Assembly (NCBI GenBank): GCA_963800065.1
Contig: CAWCZO010000007.1
Span: forward strand, 62,001 to 126,000
DNA length: 64,000 bases
Direction of reading: 5' to 3'
Source: CAWJFJ01 sp963800065
Lineage (GTDB): Bacteria > Actinomycetota > Acidimicrobiia > Acidimicrobiales > UBA8190
This document shows, in pieces, positions 33,727-41,948 of the stretch. Position 1 is the first letter of the stretch, and each line of letters begins with the position of its first letter. The position numbers and the translations under genes are program-made. The notes under the pieces are model-generated. The model searched no databases. It was not told where the DNA came from and saw only the letters and a list, made by a program, of their open reading frames with translations.

Positions 33727-35100
33727 TTGAGGGTCTGTGTCGTCGGCGCCGGTGGGCGCGAGCACGCCCTGGCCCTGGCCCTGGCCCGGACGGCCGAGGT
33801 GGTCGTCGCCCCGGGCAACCCGGGGATGGAGCGCCGAGGGGCGGAGGGGTACCCGATCTCGACAACCGACATCCCCCCCGAGTCGGTGGAGGCCGACCTC
33901 TGGGTGATCGGGCCCGAGCGGCCGTTGGTGGACGGGCTGGCCGACAAGTTGCGGGCCGACGACCACCTCGTCTTCGGGCCCGGCGCCGACGGGGCCCGCC
34001 TGGAGGGGTCGAAGGCCTTCATGAAGGAGGTCCTCGACGAGGCGCGCGTCCCCACGGCGCGCTGGGCCGCCTTCGACGAGGCCGGCCCCGCCCACGAGTT
34101 CGTGGACCAGCTCCCGGGGCCGTGGGTGGTGAAGACCGACGGGCTGGCCTCCGGCAAGGGCGTTCTCGTCACCGACGACCGGGCCGCGGCCCGGGCCGAC
34201 ATCGTGGCCAAGCTGTCGGGTGACGCCTTCGGTGAGGCCGGGCGCCGTGTGGTGGTGGAGGAAGCTCTGGTGGGGGCCGAGTGCTCGCTCCTCGTCCTCT
34301 GTGACGGCACCCGCATCGTGGCGCTGCCGGCGGCCCGGGACTACAAGCTCCTGGAGGACGGCGACGGCGGCCCCAACACGGGTGGGATGGGGTCGGTGTC
34401 GGCACCCGGGCTGGTGGCCGACGCCGTGGTCGACCGGGTCCTCGACGGATGCGTCGAGCCCGTCGTGGCGGCGCTGCGGCGCCGGGGGATCGACTACCGC
34501 GGCGTCCTCTACGCCGGGCTCATCCTCACCGCCGACGGACCGAAGGTCCTCGAGTACAACGCCCGCTTCGGGGACCCCGAGACCCAGGTGGTGCTGCCCC
34601 GGGTGGACGAGGACGTCACCGGGCTGCTGGCCGAGGCGGCCGCCGGGCACCTGCGGACCGACCCCCGACCGGCCGGGAGAGCCGCCGTCTGCGTCGTCCT
34701 GGCCTCCGAGGGGTACCCGGCCGCCCCGCGCACCGGTGACCCCATCGAGGGCCTGGGGCGGGCCGCCGTCATGGCCGACGTGACCGTCCTCCACGCCGGG
34801 ACCGGGCGCGACGACCGGGGCCGGCTGGTGACGGCCGGCGGCCGCGTCCTGGGTGTCACGGCCACGGGCCCCACGGTGGGCGACGCCCGGGAGAAGGCCT
34901 ACGCCGCCGTGGACGTGATCAACTGGGAGGGGATGCAGTACCGCCGTGACATCGCCGCCGGGATCGGGGTGGGGGGGACGGGTCGTGATCCCCCGGTACT
35001 CGTTGCCCGAGATGGCGTCGCTCTTCACCGACGAGGCCCGCCTGGAGAAGTGGCTGGAGGTGGAGCTCCTGGCCGTCGAGGCCCGGGCCGCGGTGGGTGA
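33727..35100 (+). CDS. purD: Phosphoribosylamine-glycine ligase, 3' end probably frameshifted
   Basis: Adds glycine to phosphoribosylamine with ATP (second step of purine synthesis). ATP-grasp features: 'MRVCVVGAGGREHALALALA', 'GPWVVKTDGLASGKGVLVTD', 'PNTGGMGSVSAPGLVADAVV', 'EYNARFGDPETQVVLPRVDE'. The family normally ends just after 'INWEGMQYRRDIAA' (about residue 409), yet the frame runs 48 residues further into purB. One extra G in the G7 run 34971-34977 would bring in TGA 34986-34988, giving the GTGA overlap with purB seen at the other junctions here. So the true end is probably 34988. The start is TTG, with AAGGA upstream. Confidence 0.92.
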   Translation: MRVCVVGAGGREHALALALARTAEVVVAPGNPGMERRGAEGYPISTTDIPPESVEADLWVIGPERPLVDGLADKLRADDHLVFGPGADGARLEGSKAFMKEVLDEARVPTARWAAFDEAGPAHEFVDQLPGPWVVKTDGLASGKGVLVTDDRAAARADIVAKLSGDAFGEAGRRVVVEEALVGAECSLLVLCDGTRIVALPAARDYKLLEDGDGGPNTGGMGSVSAPGLVADAVVDRVLDGCVEPVVAALRRRGIDYRGVLYAGLILTADGPKVLEYNARFGDPETQVVLPRVDEDVTGLLAEAAAGHLRTDPRPAGRAAVCVVLASEGYPAAPRTGDPIEGLGRAAVMADVTVLHAGTGRDDRGRLVTAGGRVLGVTATGPTVGDAREKAYAAVDVINWEGMQYRRDIAAGIGVGGTGRDPPVLVARDGVALHRRGPPGEVAGGGAPGRRGPGRGG

Positions 35101-36295
35101 GATCCCGGCCGCCTCCGCCGCCGCCGTGCGCTCGCGGGCCCCCAAGGTGACGGCCGAGCTGGTGCGGTCGGTGGAGGAGCGGGAGAGGGTGACCGACCAC
35201 GACGTGGCCGCTTTCGTCGACGTGGTCCAGGCGGCCATCGGTGGGCCGGAAGGGTCGTTGGTCCACCACGGGCTGACCTCGTCCGACGTGGTGGACACCG
35301 CACTGTGCGCCACCCTGACGGCCGCCGCCGACCTGCTCCTCGACGCCTCGGACGCCCTCGTGGCCGTGCTCAAGTCCCGGGCCACGGAATTCATGGACGC
35401 CCCCATGGCGGGCCGGACCCACGGGATGCACGCCGAGCCGACCACCTTCGGGGCCAAGCTGGCCCTGTGGTGCCTCCAGGCCGACCGTGACCGCCAGCGG
35501 CTGCGCGCCGCCCGCCGGGGTGTGGCGGTGGGGAAGTTGTCGGGGGCGGTGGGGACGTACTCGAACATCGACCCCGAGGTCGAGGCCTTCGTGTGCCGGG
35601 CGCTCGGTCTGGTCCCGGTGCCGGCCACCCAGGTGATCGCCCGCGACCGCCACGCCGAGCTGCTGTGGGCCTGCGCCTCGGTGGGGGCCACGGTGGAGAT
35701 GATGGGGACCGAGATCCGTCACCTGGCCCGGACCGAGGTGGGCGAGGTGGAGGAGGCTTTCGCCACGGGGCAGAAGGGCAGCTCGGCCATGCCCCACAAG
35801 CGCAACCCGATCCTGTCCGAGCGCCTGAGCGGCCTGGCCCGTGTCCTGCGGGGCTACCTGGGGGCGGGGCTCGAGGACGTGGCCCTGTGGCACGAGCGTG
35901 ACATCAGCCACAGCTCGGTGGAGCGCGTCATCCTCCCCGACGCCTGTCTGCTCACGTACTACGTCCTGCGCCGCGCCGCCGGGCTCGTCGAGGGGCTCGT
36001 GGTCCACACCGGGCGGATGCGGGCCAACGTGGTCGAGAGCTCGTTCGGACTGGTCTTCAGCCAACCGGTCCTGCTGGCGCTGGTGGCGTCGGGGATGAGC
36101 CGCGACGGCGCCTATCGTGTCGTCCAGCGCGACGCCCGGCGGTCGTGGGAACAGCGCCGGTCCTTCCGGTCCGTCCTCGACGAGGACCCCGAGGTGACGC
36201 TGGGGGAGCGGGAGTTGGACGAGGCGTTCGACGTGACCCGGTCGTTGCGCCACGTGGGTCGGTTCGTGAAGGCACTCGAGGAGGTGGAGGCGTGA
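34985..36295 (+). CDS. purB: Adenylosuccinate lyase
   Basis: Cleaves adenylosuccinate to AMP and also SAICAR to AICAR, so it serves two steps of purine synthesis. 436 residues of the fumarase/aspartase superfamily. It opens 'MIPRYSLPEMASLFTDEARL', with 'GSLVHHGLTSSDVVDTALCA' (catalytic His), 'MAGRTHGMHAEPTTFGAKLA' and the signature loop 'KGSSAMPHKRNPILSERLSG' holding the catalytic Ser. The GTG 34985 is set by the family N-terminus and a preceding G-rich stretch. Its stop overlaps the purC start (GTGA). Confidence 0.96.
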   Translation: MIPRYSLPEMASLFTDEARLEKWLEVELLAVEARAAVGEIPAASAAAVRSRAPKVTAELVRSVEERERVTDHDVAAFVDVVQAAIGGPEGSLVHHGLTSSDVVDTALCATLTAAADLLLDASDALVAVLKSRATEFMDAPMAGRTHGMHAEPTTFGAKLALWCLQADRDRQRLRAARRGVAVGKLSGAVGTYSNIDPEVEAFVCRALGLVPVPATQVIARDRHAELLWACASVGATVEMMGTEIRHLARTEVGEVEEAFATGQKGSSAMPHKRNPILSERLSGLARVLRGYLGAGLEDVALWHERDISHSSVERVILPDACLLTYYVLRRAAGLVEGLVVHTGRMRANVVESSFGLVFSQPVLLALVASGMSRDGAYRVVQRDARRSWEQRRSFRSVLDEDPEVTLGERELDEAFDVTRSLRHVGRFVKALEEVEA

Positions 36296-37191
36296 GTCTG
36301 GAGCTCGTCCATGCCGGCAAGGTGCGCGAGTTGTACGACGCCGGTGACAACACGTTGGTGATGGTGGCGTCGGACCGGATCTCGGCCTTCGACGTGATCC
36401 TGGACGAGCCCATCCCCGAGAAGGGCCGTGTCCTCACCGCCATGACCATCTACTGGCTGGAGCTCCTGGCCGACGTGGCCCCCAGCCATCTGATCTCGGC
36501 CGATCCCGCCGATCTCCCGCCCGGTGTCGCCGATTTGGGCGGGGCCGCCGGCCTGGCCGGGATCGCCGGGCGGGCCATGCTGGTGCGGCGGGCCGAGATG
36601 CTCCCGCTCGAATGCATCGTCCGCGGCTACCTGGTGGGGTCGGGATGGGCCGAGTACGAGAAGTCGGGGACCCTCCACGGCATGGCCCTGCCCCGGGGCC
36701 TCCAGCAGGCCCAGCGTCTCCCCGAGCCTCTCTTCACGCCGTCGACCAAGGCCACCGAGGGCCACGACGAGAACATCTCCTACGACGACGCCGTCGACCT
36801 GGTGGGCAAGGAGACGGCCGAGAGGGCCCGCGACATCTGCGTCGAGGCCTACCGCCGCGCCGCCGCCGCCGCCGAGACCCACGGCATCATCGTGGCCGAC
36901 ACCAAGTTCGAGCTCGGTCTCATCGACGGGCGCATCGCCCTGTGCGACGAGGTCCTCACCCCCGACTCGTCGCGTTTCTGGCCGGCCGAGAAGTGGCGCC
37001 CGGGGACCAATCCCCCGTCCTTCGACAAGCAACCGGTGCGCGACTGGCTGTCGGCCACCGACTGGGACAAGACGCCGCCGCCGCCGCCTCTCCCGGCCGA
37101 GGTGGTGGCGGCCACCAGCGAGCGCTACGTCACCGCCTACGAGCGGATCAGCGGGCGGTCACTGGCCGACTGGTACGGTCCCGCCACGTGA
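36292..37191 (+). CDS. purC: Phosphoribosylaminoimidazole-succinocarboxamide (SAICAR) synthase
   Basis: Condenses CAIR with aspartate using ATP to give SAICAR. 299 residues; 'ELVHAGKVRELYDAGDNTLV' forms the ATP loop, then 'MVASDRISAFDVILDEPIPE', 'LVRRAEMLPLECIVRGYLVG', 'GSGWAEYEKSGTLHGMALP' and 'IVADTKFELGLIDGRIALCD' (metal- and substrate-binding Asp/Glu). Start GTG overlaps the purB stop. 7 bp separate it from purS. Confidence 0.96.
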   Translation: MSLELVHAGKVRELYDAGDNTLVMVASDRISAFDVILDEPIPEKGRVLTAMTIYWLELLADVAPSHLISADPADLPPGVADLGGAAGLAGIAGRAMLVRRAEMLPLECIVRGYLVGSGWAEYEKSGTLHGMALPRGLQQAQRLPEPLFTPSTKATEGHDENISYDDAVDLVGKETAERARDICVEAYRRAAAAAETHGIIVADTKFELGLIDGRIALCDEVLTPDSSRFWPAEKWRPGTNPPSFDKQPVRDWLSATDWDKTPPPPPLPAEVVAATSERYVTAYERISGRSLADWYGPAT

Positions 37192-37198
37192 GCGTCGC

Positions 37199-37465
37199 GT
37201 GAGGTTCGACGTCCGCGTCGAGGTCCGGCTGCGTCCCGGGATCGCCGATCCCCAGGGCGCCACCATCGAACGGGCCCTGCCGGCGCTCGGCTTCGACGGC
37301 GTCGAGGGTGTGCGGGTGGGCAAGGTCATCCGCTTCTGTGTGGAGGCCCCCGACGAGTCGTCGGCGTCGGCCCGGGCGCAGGAGATGTGCGCGCGGCTGC
37401 TGGCCAACCCCGTCATCGAGGACGCCGAGATCGAGGTCCACAGCGCCAGGGGGGCGCTGCGGTGA
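37199..37465 (+). CDS. purS: FGAM synthase subunit PurS
   Basis: Small subunit that bridges PurL and PurQ in the three-part formylglycinamidine synthase. 88 residues: 'MRFDVRVEVRLRPGIADPQG', 'IERALPALGFDGVEGVRVGK' and 'MCARLLANPVIEDAEIEVHS', the family's ferredoxin-like pattern with 'G..VRVGK'. Start GTG. The stop overlaps the purQ start (GTGA), so PurS and PurQ are translationally coupled. Confidence 0.93.
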   Translation: MRFDVRVEVRLRPGIADPQGATIERALPALGFDGVEGVRVGKVIRFCVEAPDESSASARAQEMCARLLANPVIEDAEIEVHSARGALR

Positions 37466-38163
37466 CGGCCCGGGTCGGTGTCGTGGTCTTCCCGGGGACG
37501 AACTGCGAGCACGACGTGGTGCGGGCCCTGGAGATCGTGGCCGGCCGTGACGGCGGGTCGGCCGCCGAGCTCGTCTGGCACGGTGAGACTTCGGTGTCGC
37601 GGTTCGACGTCCTCGTCCTGCCCGGTGGGTTCGCCCACGGCGACTACCTGCGACCCGGCGCCCTGGCCCGGTTCTCGCCGGTCATGGAGGCGGTGACCCG
37701 CTTCGCCGCCGACGGCGGCTGTGTGATCGGGATCTGCAACGGCTTCCAGGTCCTCACCGAGGCCGGCCTCCTCCCGGGAGCGCTCCAGAAGAACAGCGGT
37801 CTGCGCTTTCTGTGCACGACGGTGCCGGTGGAGGTCTGCACCACCCGGACCCCGCTCACCGCCCGGTCGTCGGTCGGCGCCGTCCTGGAGCTTCCCGTCA
37901 ACCATTTCGAGGGCAACTACATCTGTGACGCCGCCACTCTGGACCGACTGAAGGGAGAGGACCGGATCGTCCTGCGTTACCGGCGCAATCCCAACGGTTC
38001 CCTCGACGACATCGCCGGGATCTGCAACGCCGCGGGCAACGTCGTCGGCCTCATGCCCCATCCCGAACGGGCCTGTGACGCCCTGACCGGTGCGACCGAC
38101 GGCGTGGTCCTGTTGCGGGGATTGCTGGCCGTGGGCGACCGGCCGGCGCCGGTCCCGGCCTGA
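37462..38163 (+). CDS. purQ: FGAM synthase glutaminase subunit PurQ
   Basis: Class-I glutamine amidotransferase that hands ammonia to PurL. 233 residues; 'VGVVVFPGTNCEHDVVRALE', 'LVLPGGFAHGDYLRPGALAR', nucleophile Cys in 'GCVIGICNGFQVLTEAGLLP', and the His-x-Glu of the triad in 'VVGLMPHPERACDALTGATD'. All catalytic residues are present. Overlaps purS by GTGA. purL is not next: a minus-strand gene of 432 bp lies between. Confidence 0.96.
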   Translation: MTARVGVVVFPGTNCEHDVVRALEIVAGRDGGSAAELVWHGETSVSRFDVLVLPGGFAHGDYLRPGALARFSPVMEAVTRFAADGGCVIGICNGFQVLTEAGLLPGALQKNSGLRFLCTTVPVEVCTTRTPLTARSSVGAVLELPVNHFEGNYICDAATLDRLKGEDRIVLRYRRNPNGSLDDIAGICNAAGNVVGLMPHPERACDALTGATDGVVLLRGLLAVGDRPAPVPA

Positions 38164-38182
38164 ATCAGCTCGTCGCCGGCGG

Positions 38183-38614
38183 TCAGCTCTTCGGCGTCCG
38201 GCCCCGCCCGATCCCGGCCCGCTCGAGGACGTCGGCCTCGACACCGGCGGCGCGCCAGGCGGCGTAGCCGATGGCCTTGCGCTCGCCGTAGGACCGGGCC
38301 ACCTTCACGAAGCGCGCCTCGAGCTCGGCCATGTCGTCGCCGGAGGTGGCGCGCGCCAACTCACCCTCGAGGTCGGTGCGCTCCTGGAGGAGGTGCAGAC
38401 GGGTCAGGGCGTCGGCCCCCGACAGCTTCTCGTTCACGGCGTCGAGCCGGCGGGCGATCGATTCCGGCGTCCGGCGGCGTCCCGGCCGGGGCCGCTGCCC
38501 CTCGACGGCCTCGAGGTAGAGCCGGACGGCGCGTCCCTCCTCGCGCCCCCGGGCCAACGCCTCCTTGTGGGCGGCCGACATGGGCCGCTTCGGTGTCTTG
38601 TCGGAGGCGAGCAC
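38183..38614 (-). CDS. Hypothetical basic, helical protein
   Basis: 143 residues, rich in Arg, Ala and Glu and predicted mostly helical: 'MSAAHKEALARGREEGRAVR', 'IARRLDAVNEKLSGADALTR', 'LHLLQERTDLEGELARATSG' (likely coiled coil) and 'YGERKAIGYAAWRAAGVEAD'. The last stretch looks like a small DNA- or protein-binding helix pair often found at the end of actinobacterial hypothetical proteins. The start (GTG 38614) is uncertain: no Shine-Dalgarno or -10 box stands out. It interrupts the purine block on the opposite strand and diverges from purL over 75 bp. Function unknown. Confidence 0.65.
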   Translation of the reverse strand: MLASDKTPKRPMSAAHKEALARGREEGRAVRLYLEAVEGQRPRPGRRRTPESIARRLDAVNEKLSGADALTRLHLLQERTDLEGELARATSGDDMAELEARFVKVARSYGERKAIGYAAWRAAGVEADVLERAGIGRGRTPKS

Positions 38615-38675
38615 CGGGCCATCATGCCGGTGGACCACCGGCCGCGCAAAGGGCGGCGGCGACGACCGCACCGGG

Positions 38676-38681
38676 TACGGT
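38676..38681 (+). promoter_or_regulatory. candidate -10 (TACGGT) of purL
   Basis: TACGGT, 8 nt before ATG 38690; no Shine-Dalgarno. Suggests that purL has its own leaderless promoter. Confidence 0.45.
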
Positions 38682-38689
38682 GAGCACCG

Positions 38690-40921
38690 ATGTTGCACCG
38701 CGCCCTCGGTCTCACCGACGACGAGGCCGACCGGATCACCGAGATCCTGGGCCGGCCGCCGAACCACCTTGAGCTGGCCATGTACGCCGTGATGTGGAGC
38801 GAGCACTGCTCCTACAAGTCGTCGCGGCGCCATCTGGGTCGACTGCCCACCGACGGTCCCCAGGTCATCGTGGGGCCGGGGGAGAACGCCGGGGTCGTGG
38901 ACGTGGGCGACGGGATCGCCGTGGCCCTGCGGATCGAGAGCCACAACCACCCCTCGGCGGTCGAGCCCTACCAGGGGGCGGCCACCGGTGTGGGGGGGAT
39001 CCTCCGTGACATCTTCACCATGGGGGCGCGGCCCATCGCCTTGATGGACCCGCTCTTCTTCGGGCCCCCCGACGACGCCCGGGGCCGGTGGCTGGTGGAG
39101 GGGGTGGTGGCCGGCATCTCGGGCTACGGCAACGCCGTCGGTGTCCCCACCGTCGGCGGCGAGCTGACCTTCTCCCCCTGCTACGCCCGCAACCCCCTGG
39201 TGAACGTCCTCTGCCTGGGCGTCCTGCGGCGCGAGCACCTCGTCCTTTCGGGGGCCCACGGCGAGGGGAACCTGGCCGTCCTCCTGGGGTCCACCACGGG
39301 CCGCGACGGGATCGGCGGCGTGAGCGTCCTGGCCTCGGCCGGCTTCGGCGACGGCTCGGACGCCGACGACGACAAGCGCCCGAGCGTCCAGGTGGGCGAC
39401 CCCTTCGAGGAGAAGCGCCTCATCGAGGCCTGCCTGGAGCTGCTCGGCCGGGGCCTGGTGGTGGGCATCCAGGACCTGGGCGGGGCCGGGCTGGCCTGCG
39501 CCACCTCGGAGACGGCCGGCCGCGCCGGCATGGGGATGGACGTCGACGTGGCCGCCGTCCCCCGCCGCCAGGAGGCGATGGAGCCGTTCGAGGTCCTCAC
39601 CTCCGAGAGCCAGGAGCGGATGCTGGCCATCGTCACGCCCGGCGACCGCGCCGAGGTGGAGGAGGTCTGCCGGCGCTGGGAGGTCCGGGCCACCGTCATC
39701 GGGACCGTCACGGCACCGCTCCCCGTCCCGGCCGACGGTGGCGGGGGCGGCGGCCGCCTGCGCATCCTGGCCGGCCCCGGCGGGGAGGTCCTGGCCGACG
39801 TCCCCGCCGCCTCGCTCTCCGACGACGCCCCCCTCTACGACCGGCCCATGGCCCCACCGGCCGATCTCGAACTCCGGCGGGCCGACGACCCCGCCGCCCT
39901 GGCGCCGCCGGCCGACTGCGGGGCCGAGGTCCTGACCATGCTGGCCGACGCCTCCTGGGTGTGGCGCCAGTACGACCACCAGCTCTTCCTCAACACCGTG
40001 GCCGGTCCCGGGGGGGACGCCGCCGTTCTCCGCCTGGCCGCACCGGGCCTCCCGCCCAGCCGCCGGGGGCTGGCCCTGTCCACCGACTCCAATCCCCGGT
40101 GGTGCGCCGTCGACCCCCGGGCCGGCACCGCCCTGGTGGTGGCCGAGTCGGCCCTCAACGTGGCCTGCGCCGGCGCCCGCCCGGTGGCCCTGGTCAACTG
40201 TCTGAACTTCGGCAACCCCGAACATCCCGAGGTCATGTGGCAGCTGTCGGAGGCCATCGACGGGATGGCCGAGGCGTGCCGGGCGCTGGCCGTCCCCGTG
40301 GTGGGGGGCAACGTCAGCCTCTACAACGAGAGCGGCGGCGTCGACATCGATCCCACCCCCGTGGTGGCCGTCCTGGGCGTGATCGACGACCTGGCCCGGC
40401 GCCCGCCGGGGGCCGTCTTGGTGGCCGGGACGTCTCTGGTGATGCTGGGCGCCACCGATCCCCGCCTGGCCGGGTCGCGGTGGGCCGTCGACCACCGCGG
40501 CCACCGCGGCGGCGTCCTCCCCGCCCTCGACCTGGCCGCCCACGGGGGGCTGCTGCATCTGGTGGTCGCCCTGGTGTCCGGCGGCGGCCTGGTGGCCGGA
40601 CTCCACGACGTCTCCGACGGCGGTCTCGGTGTGGCCCTGGCCGAGTGCGCCGTCCGCTCGGGCGTGGGCGCCGTGGTGGACGGCGTCGACGGTCACGCCG
40701 GGCTGTTCTCGGAGTCCCCCGGTCGCGTCCTGGTCGCTACGACGGATCCCGATGAGGTCCTGGCCCGGGCCGCCGCCGCCGGCGTCGCCGCCCGCCTGCT
40801 GGGCCACTGCGGCGGCGACCGCCTGGTGGTCGACGGTCTCGTCGACGTGGGCGTGGCCGACGCCACCGCCGCCTGGCGCGACGCCCTGCCCGGCGCCCTG
40901 GGCCAGACCCCCGCCGCCTGA
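38690..40921 (+). CDS. purL: FGAM synthase large subunit PurL
   Basis: Makes formylglycinamidine ribonucleotide from FGAR, ATP and ammonia from PurQ. 743 residues, the small PurL type that needs PurS and PurQ, both encoded just upstream. Motifs: 'MYAVMWSEHCSYKSSRRHLG' (catalytic His), 'IESHNHPSAVEPYQGAATGV', 'GGVLRD'-type 'GVGGILRDIFTMGARPIALM', 'LVVGIQDLGGAGLACATSET', 'VVGGNVSLYNESGGVDIDPT' and 'VAGLHDVSDGGLGVALAECA'. The two AIR-synthase-like halves are both present. The ATG follows a TACGGT box by 8 nt. Confidence 0.97.
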   Translation: MLHRALGLTDDEADRITEILGRPPNHLELAMYAVMWSEHCSYKSSRRHLGRLPTDGPQVIVGPGENAGVVDVGDGIAVALRIESHNHPSAVEPYQGAATGVGGILRDIFTMGARPIALMDPLFFGPPDDARGRWLVEGVVAGISGYGNAVGVPTVGGELTFSPCYARNPLVNVLCLGVLRREHLVLSGAHGEGNLAVLLGSTTGRDGIGGVSVLASAGFGDGSDADDDKRPSVQVGDPFEEKRLIEACLELLGRGLVVGIQDLGGAGLACATSETAGRAGMGMDVDVAAVPRRQEAMEPFEVLTSESQERMLAIVTPGDRAEVEEVCRRWEVRATVIGTVTAPLPVPADGGGGGGRLRILAGPGGEVLADVPAASLSDDAPLYDRPMAPPADLELRRADDPAALAPPADCGAEVLTMLADASWVWRQYDHQLFLNTVAGPGGDAAVLRLAAPGLPPSRRGLALSTDSNPRWCAVDPRAGTALVVAESALNVACAGARPVALVNCLNFGNPEHPEVMWQLSEAIDGMAEACRALAVPVVGGNVSLYNESGGVDIDPTPVVAVLGVIDDLARRPPGAVLVAGTSLVMLGATDPRLAGSRWAVDHRGHRGGVLPALDLAAHGGLLHLVVALVSGGGLVAGLHDVSDGGLGVALAECAVRSGVGAVVDGVDGHAGLFSESPGRVLVATTDPDEVLARAAAAGVAARLLGHCGGDRLVVDGLVDVGVADATAAWRDALPGALGQTPAA

Positions 40922-40943
40922 GCCGGCCCCCCGGAGCGTGCCG

Positions 40944-41810
40944 TCAGCGGCGGCGGGCGGCCAGCTCCTCCAGGGCCGAGTCGGGGACGTCGAGATCCCC
41001 CATCCCGGTCCCCACCTCGAGGTCCGCTTTGAAGGTCCCGTGGTAATCCGATCCGCCGGTGGCCACCAGGCCGCGACGCCGCGCCATCCGCCGCAGGGCC
41101 CGCCGTTCGTCGGTGCTGTAACGGCCGTAGACGGCTTCGATCCCCCCCAGTCCGGCCTCGGCCAGCTCGCCCACCAGGCGTTCCAGGGCGGAAGGGTCGA
41201 GGCCCAGGGTCAGGGGGTGGGCCAGGACGGCCACCCCGCCGGAGGCGATGGCCAGCCGGGCCACGTCGGCCGGGGACAGGCGGGCCTTGGGCACGTAGGC
41301 GGGACGCCCGTCGGCCAGGAAACGGTCGAAGGCGTCGTCGACGTCGGCGGCCGCCCCCGCCCGGACCAGGGCCCGGGCGAAGTGGGGGCGGCCCAGTCCC
41401 GCCTCGCCCCCCGCCTCGGCCACCATGGCGTCGTAGTCGACGGGCGCCCCCAGCTCGGCCAGCCGGGCCCGGAGGTGGGCGTTGCGTTCGGCGCGGTCGC
41501 CGCGCAGGACCACCAGCTCGTCCTGCAGGGGCCCCTCCCCGGGCTCGACGAAGTAGACGAGGACGTGGACCGAGCCTCCGATGCGGGGCTGACCGGGTGG
41601 CGGCGACGGCTTGCGGCACGAGACCTCGCAGCCCGGGACGAGGGTGATCCCCGCCCGCCGGGCCGATGCCCGGGCCTCGTCCACGCCCTCCAGGCTGTCG
41701 TGGTCGGTGAGGGCCACGGCCGAGCAGCCGGCGGCGGCGGCCATCTCGGGGATGCGCCCGGGCCGCTCCGATCCGTCCGACACCGTCGAATGAGTGTGGA
41801 GGTCGATCAC
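40944..41810 (-). CDS. PHP-domain phosphoesterase
   Basis: A metal-dependent phosphohydrolase of the TrpH/YciV kind, which removes the 3' phosphate from nucleoside 3',5'-bisphosphates or trims RNA 5' ends. 288 residues. PHP motifs with metal-binding His and Asp: 'MIDLHTHSTVSDGSERP', 'AVALTDHDSLEGVDEARASA', 'LVPGCEVSC', 'GGVAVLAHPLTLGLDPSALE' and 'LVATGGSDYHGTFKADLEVG'. GTG 41810 lies 6 nt after TAGCCT. It sits on the opposite strand inside the purine block, between purL and purF. The substrate here is inferred from the family only. Confidence 0.88.
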   Translation of the reverse strand: MIDLHTHSTVSDGSERPGRIPEMAAAAGCSAVALTDHDSLEGVDEARASARRAGITLVPGCEVSCRKPSPPPGQPRIGGSVHVLVYFVEPGEGPLQDELVVLRGDRAERNAHLRARLAELGAPVDYDAMVAEAGGEAGLGRPHFARALVRAGAAADVDDAFDRFLADGRPAYVPKARLSPADVARLAIASGGVAVLAHPLTLGLDPSALERLVGELAEAGLGGIEAVYGRYSTDERRALRRMARRRGLVATGGSDYHGTFKADLEVGTGMGDLDVPDSALEELAARRR

Positions 41811-41816
41811 CGGCCG

Positions 41817-41822
41817 AGGCTA
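41817..41822 (-). promoter_or_regulatory. candidate -10 (TAGCCT) of the PHP gene
   Basis: TAGCCT, 6 nt before GTG 41810; leaderless pattern. Confidence 0.45.
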
Positions 41823-41948
41823 CCGGCGGGGCCGGTCGACCGGGGAGGTTGGACCCGGCCGCGCCGGGGGACGATAGGCTCGTCCGAGGTGGGGAGCGCG
41901 GCGCTGGTGAACCAGATGGCGCCATGAGGGCGATGCGGTGAGGGCCGA

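Noticed and set aside
32344..35691. 1115-codon open frame antisense to purA, purD and part of purB
   Set aside because: Translation is repetitive Gly/Pro/His/Arg, as expected from the complement of GC-rich codons. It crosses three sure genes.
38183..40807. 874-codon open frame on the minus strand over purL
   Set aside because: Only its last 143 codons (38183-38614) look like protein; the rest is the complement of purL.
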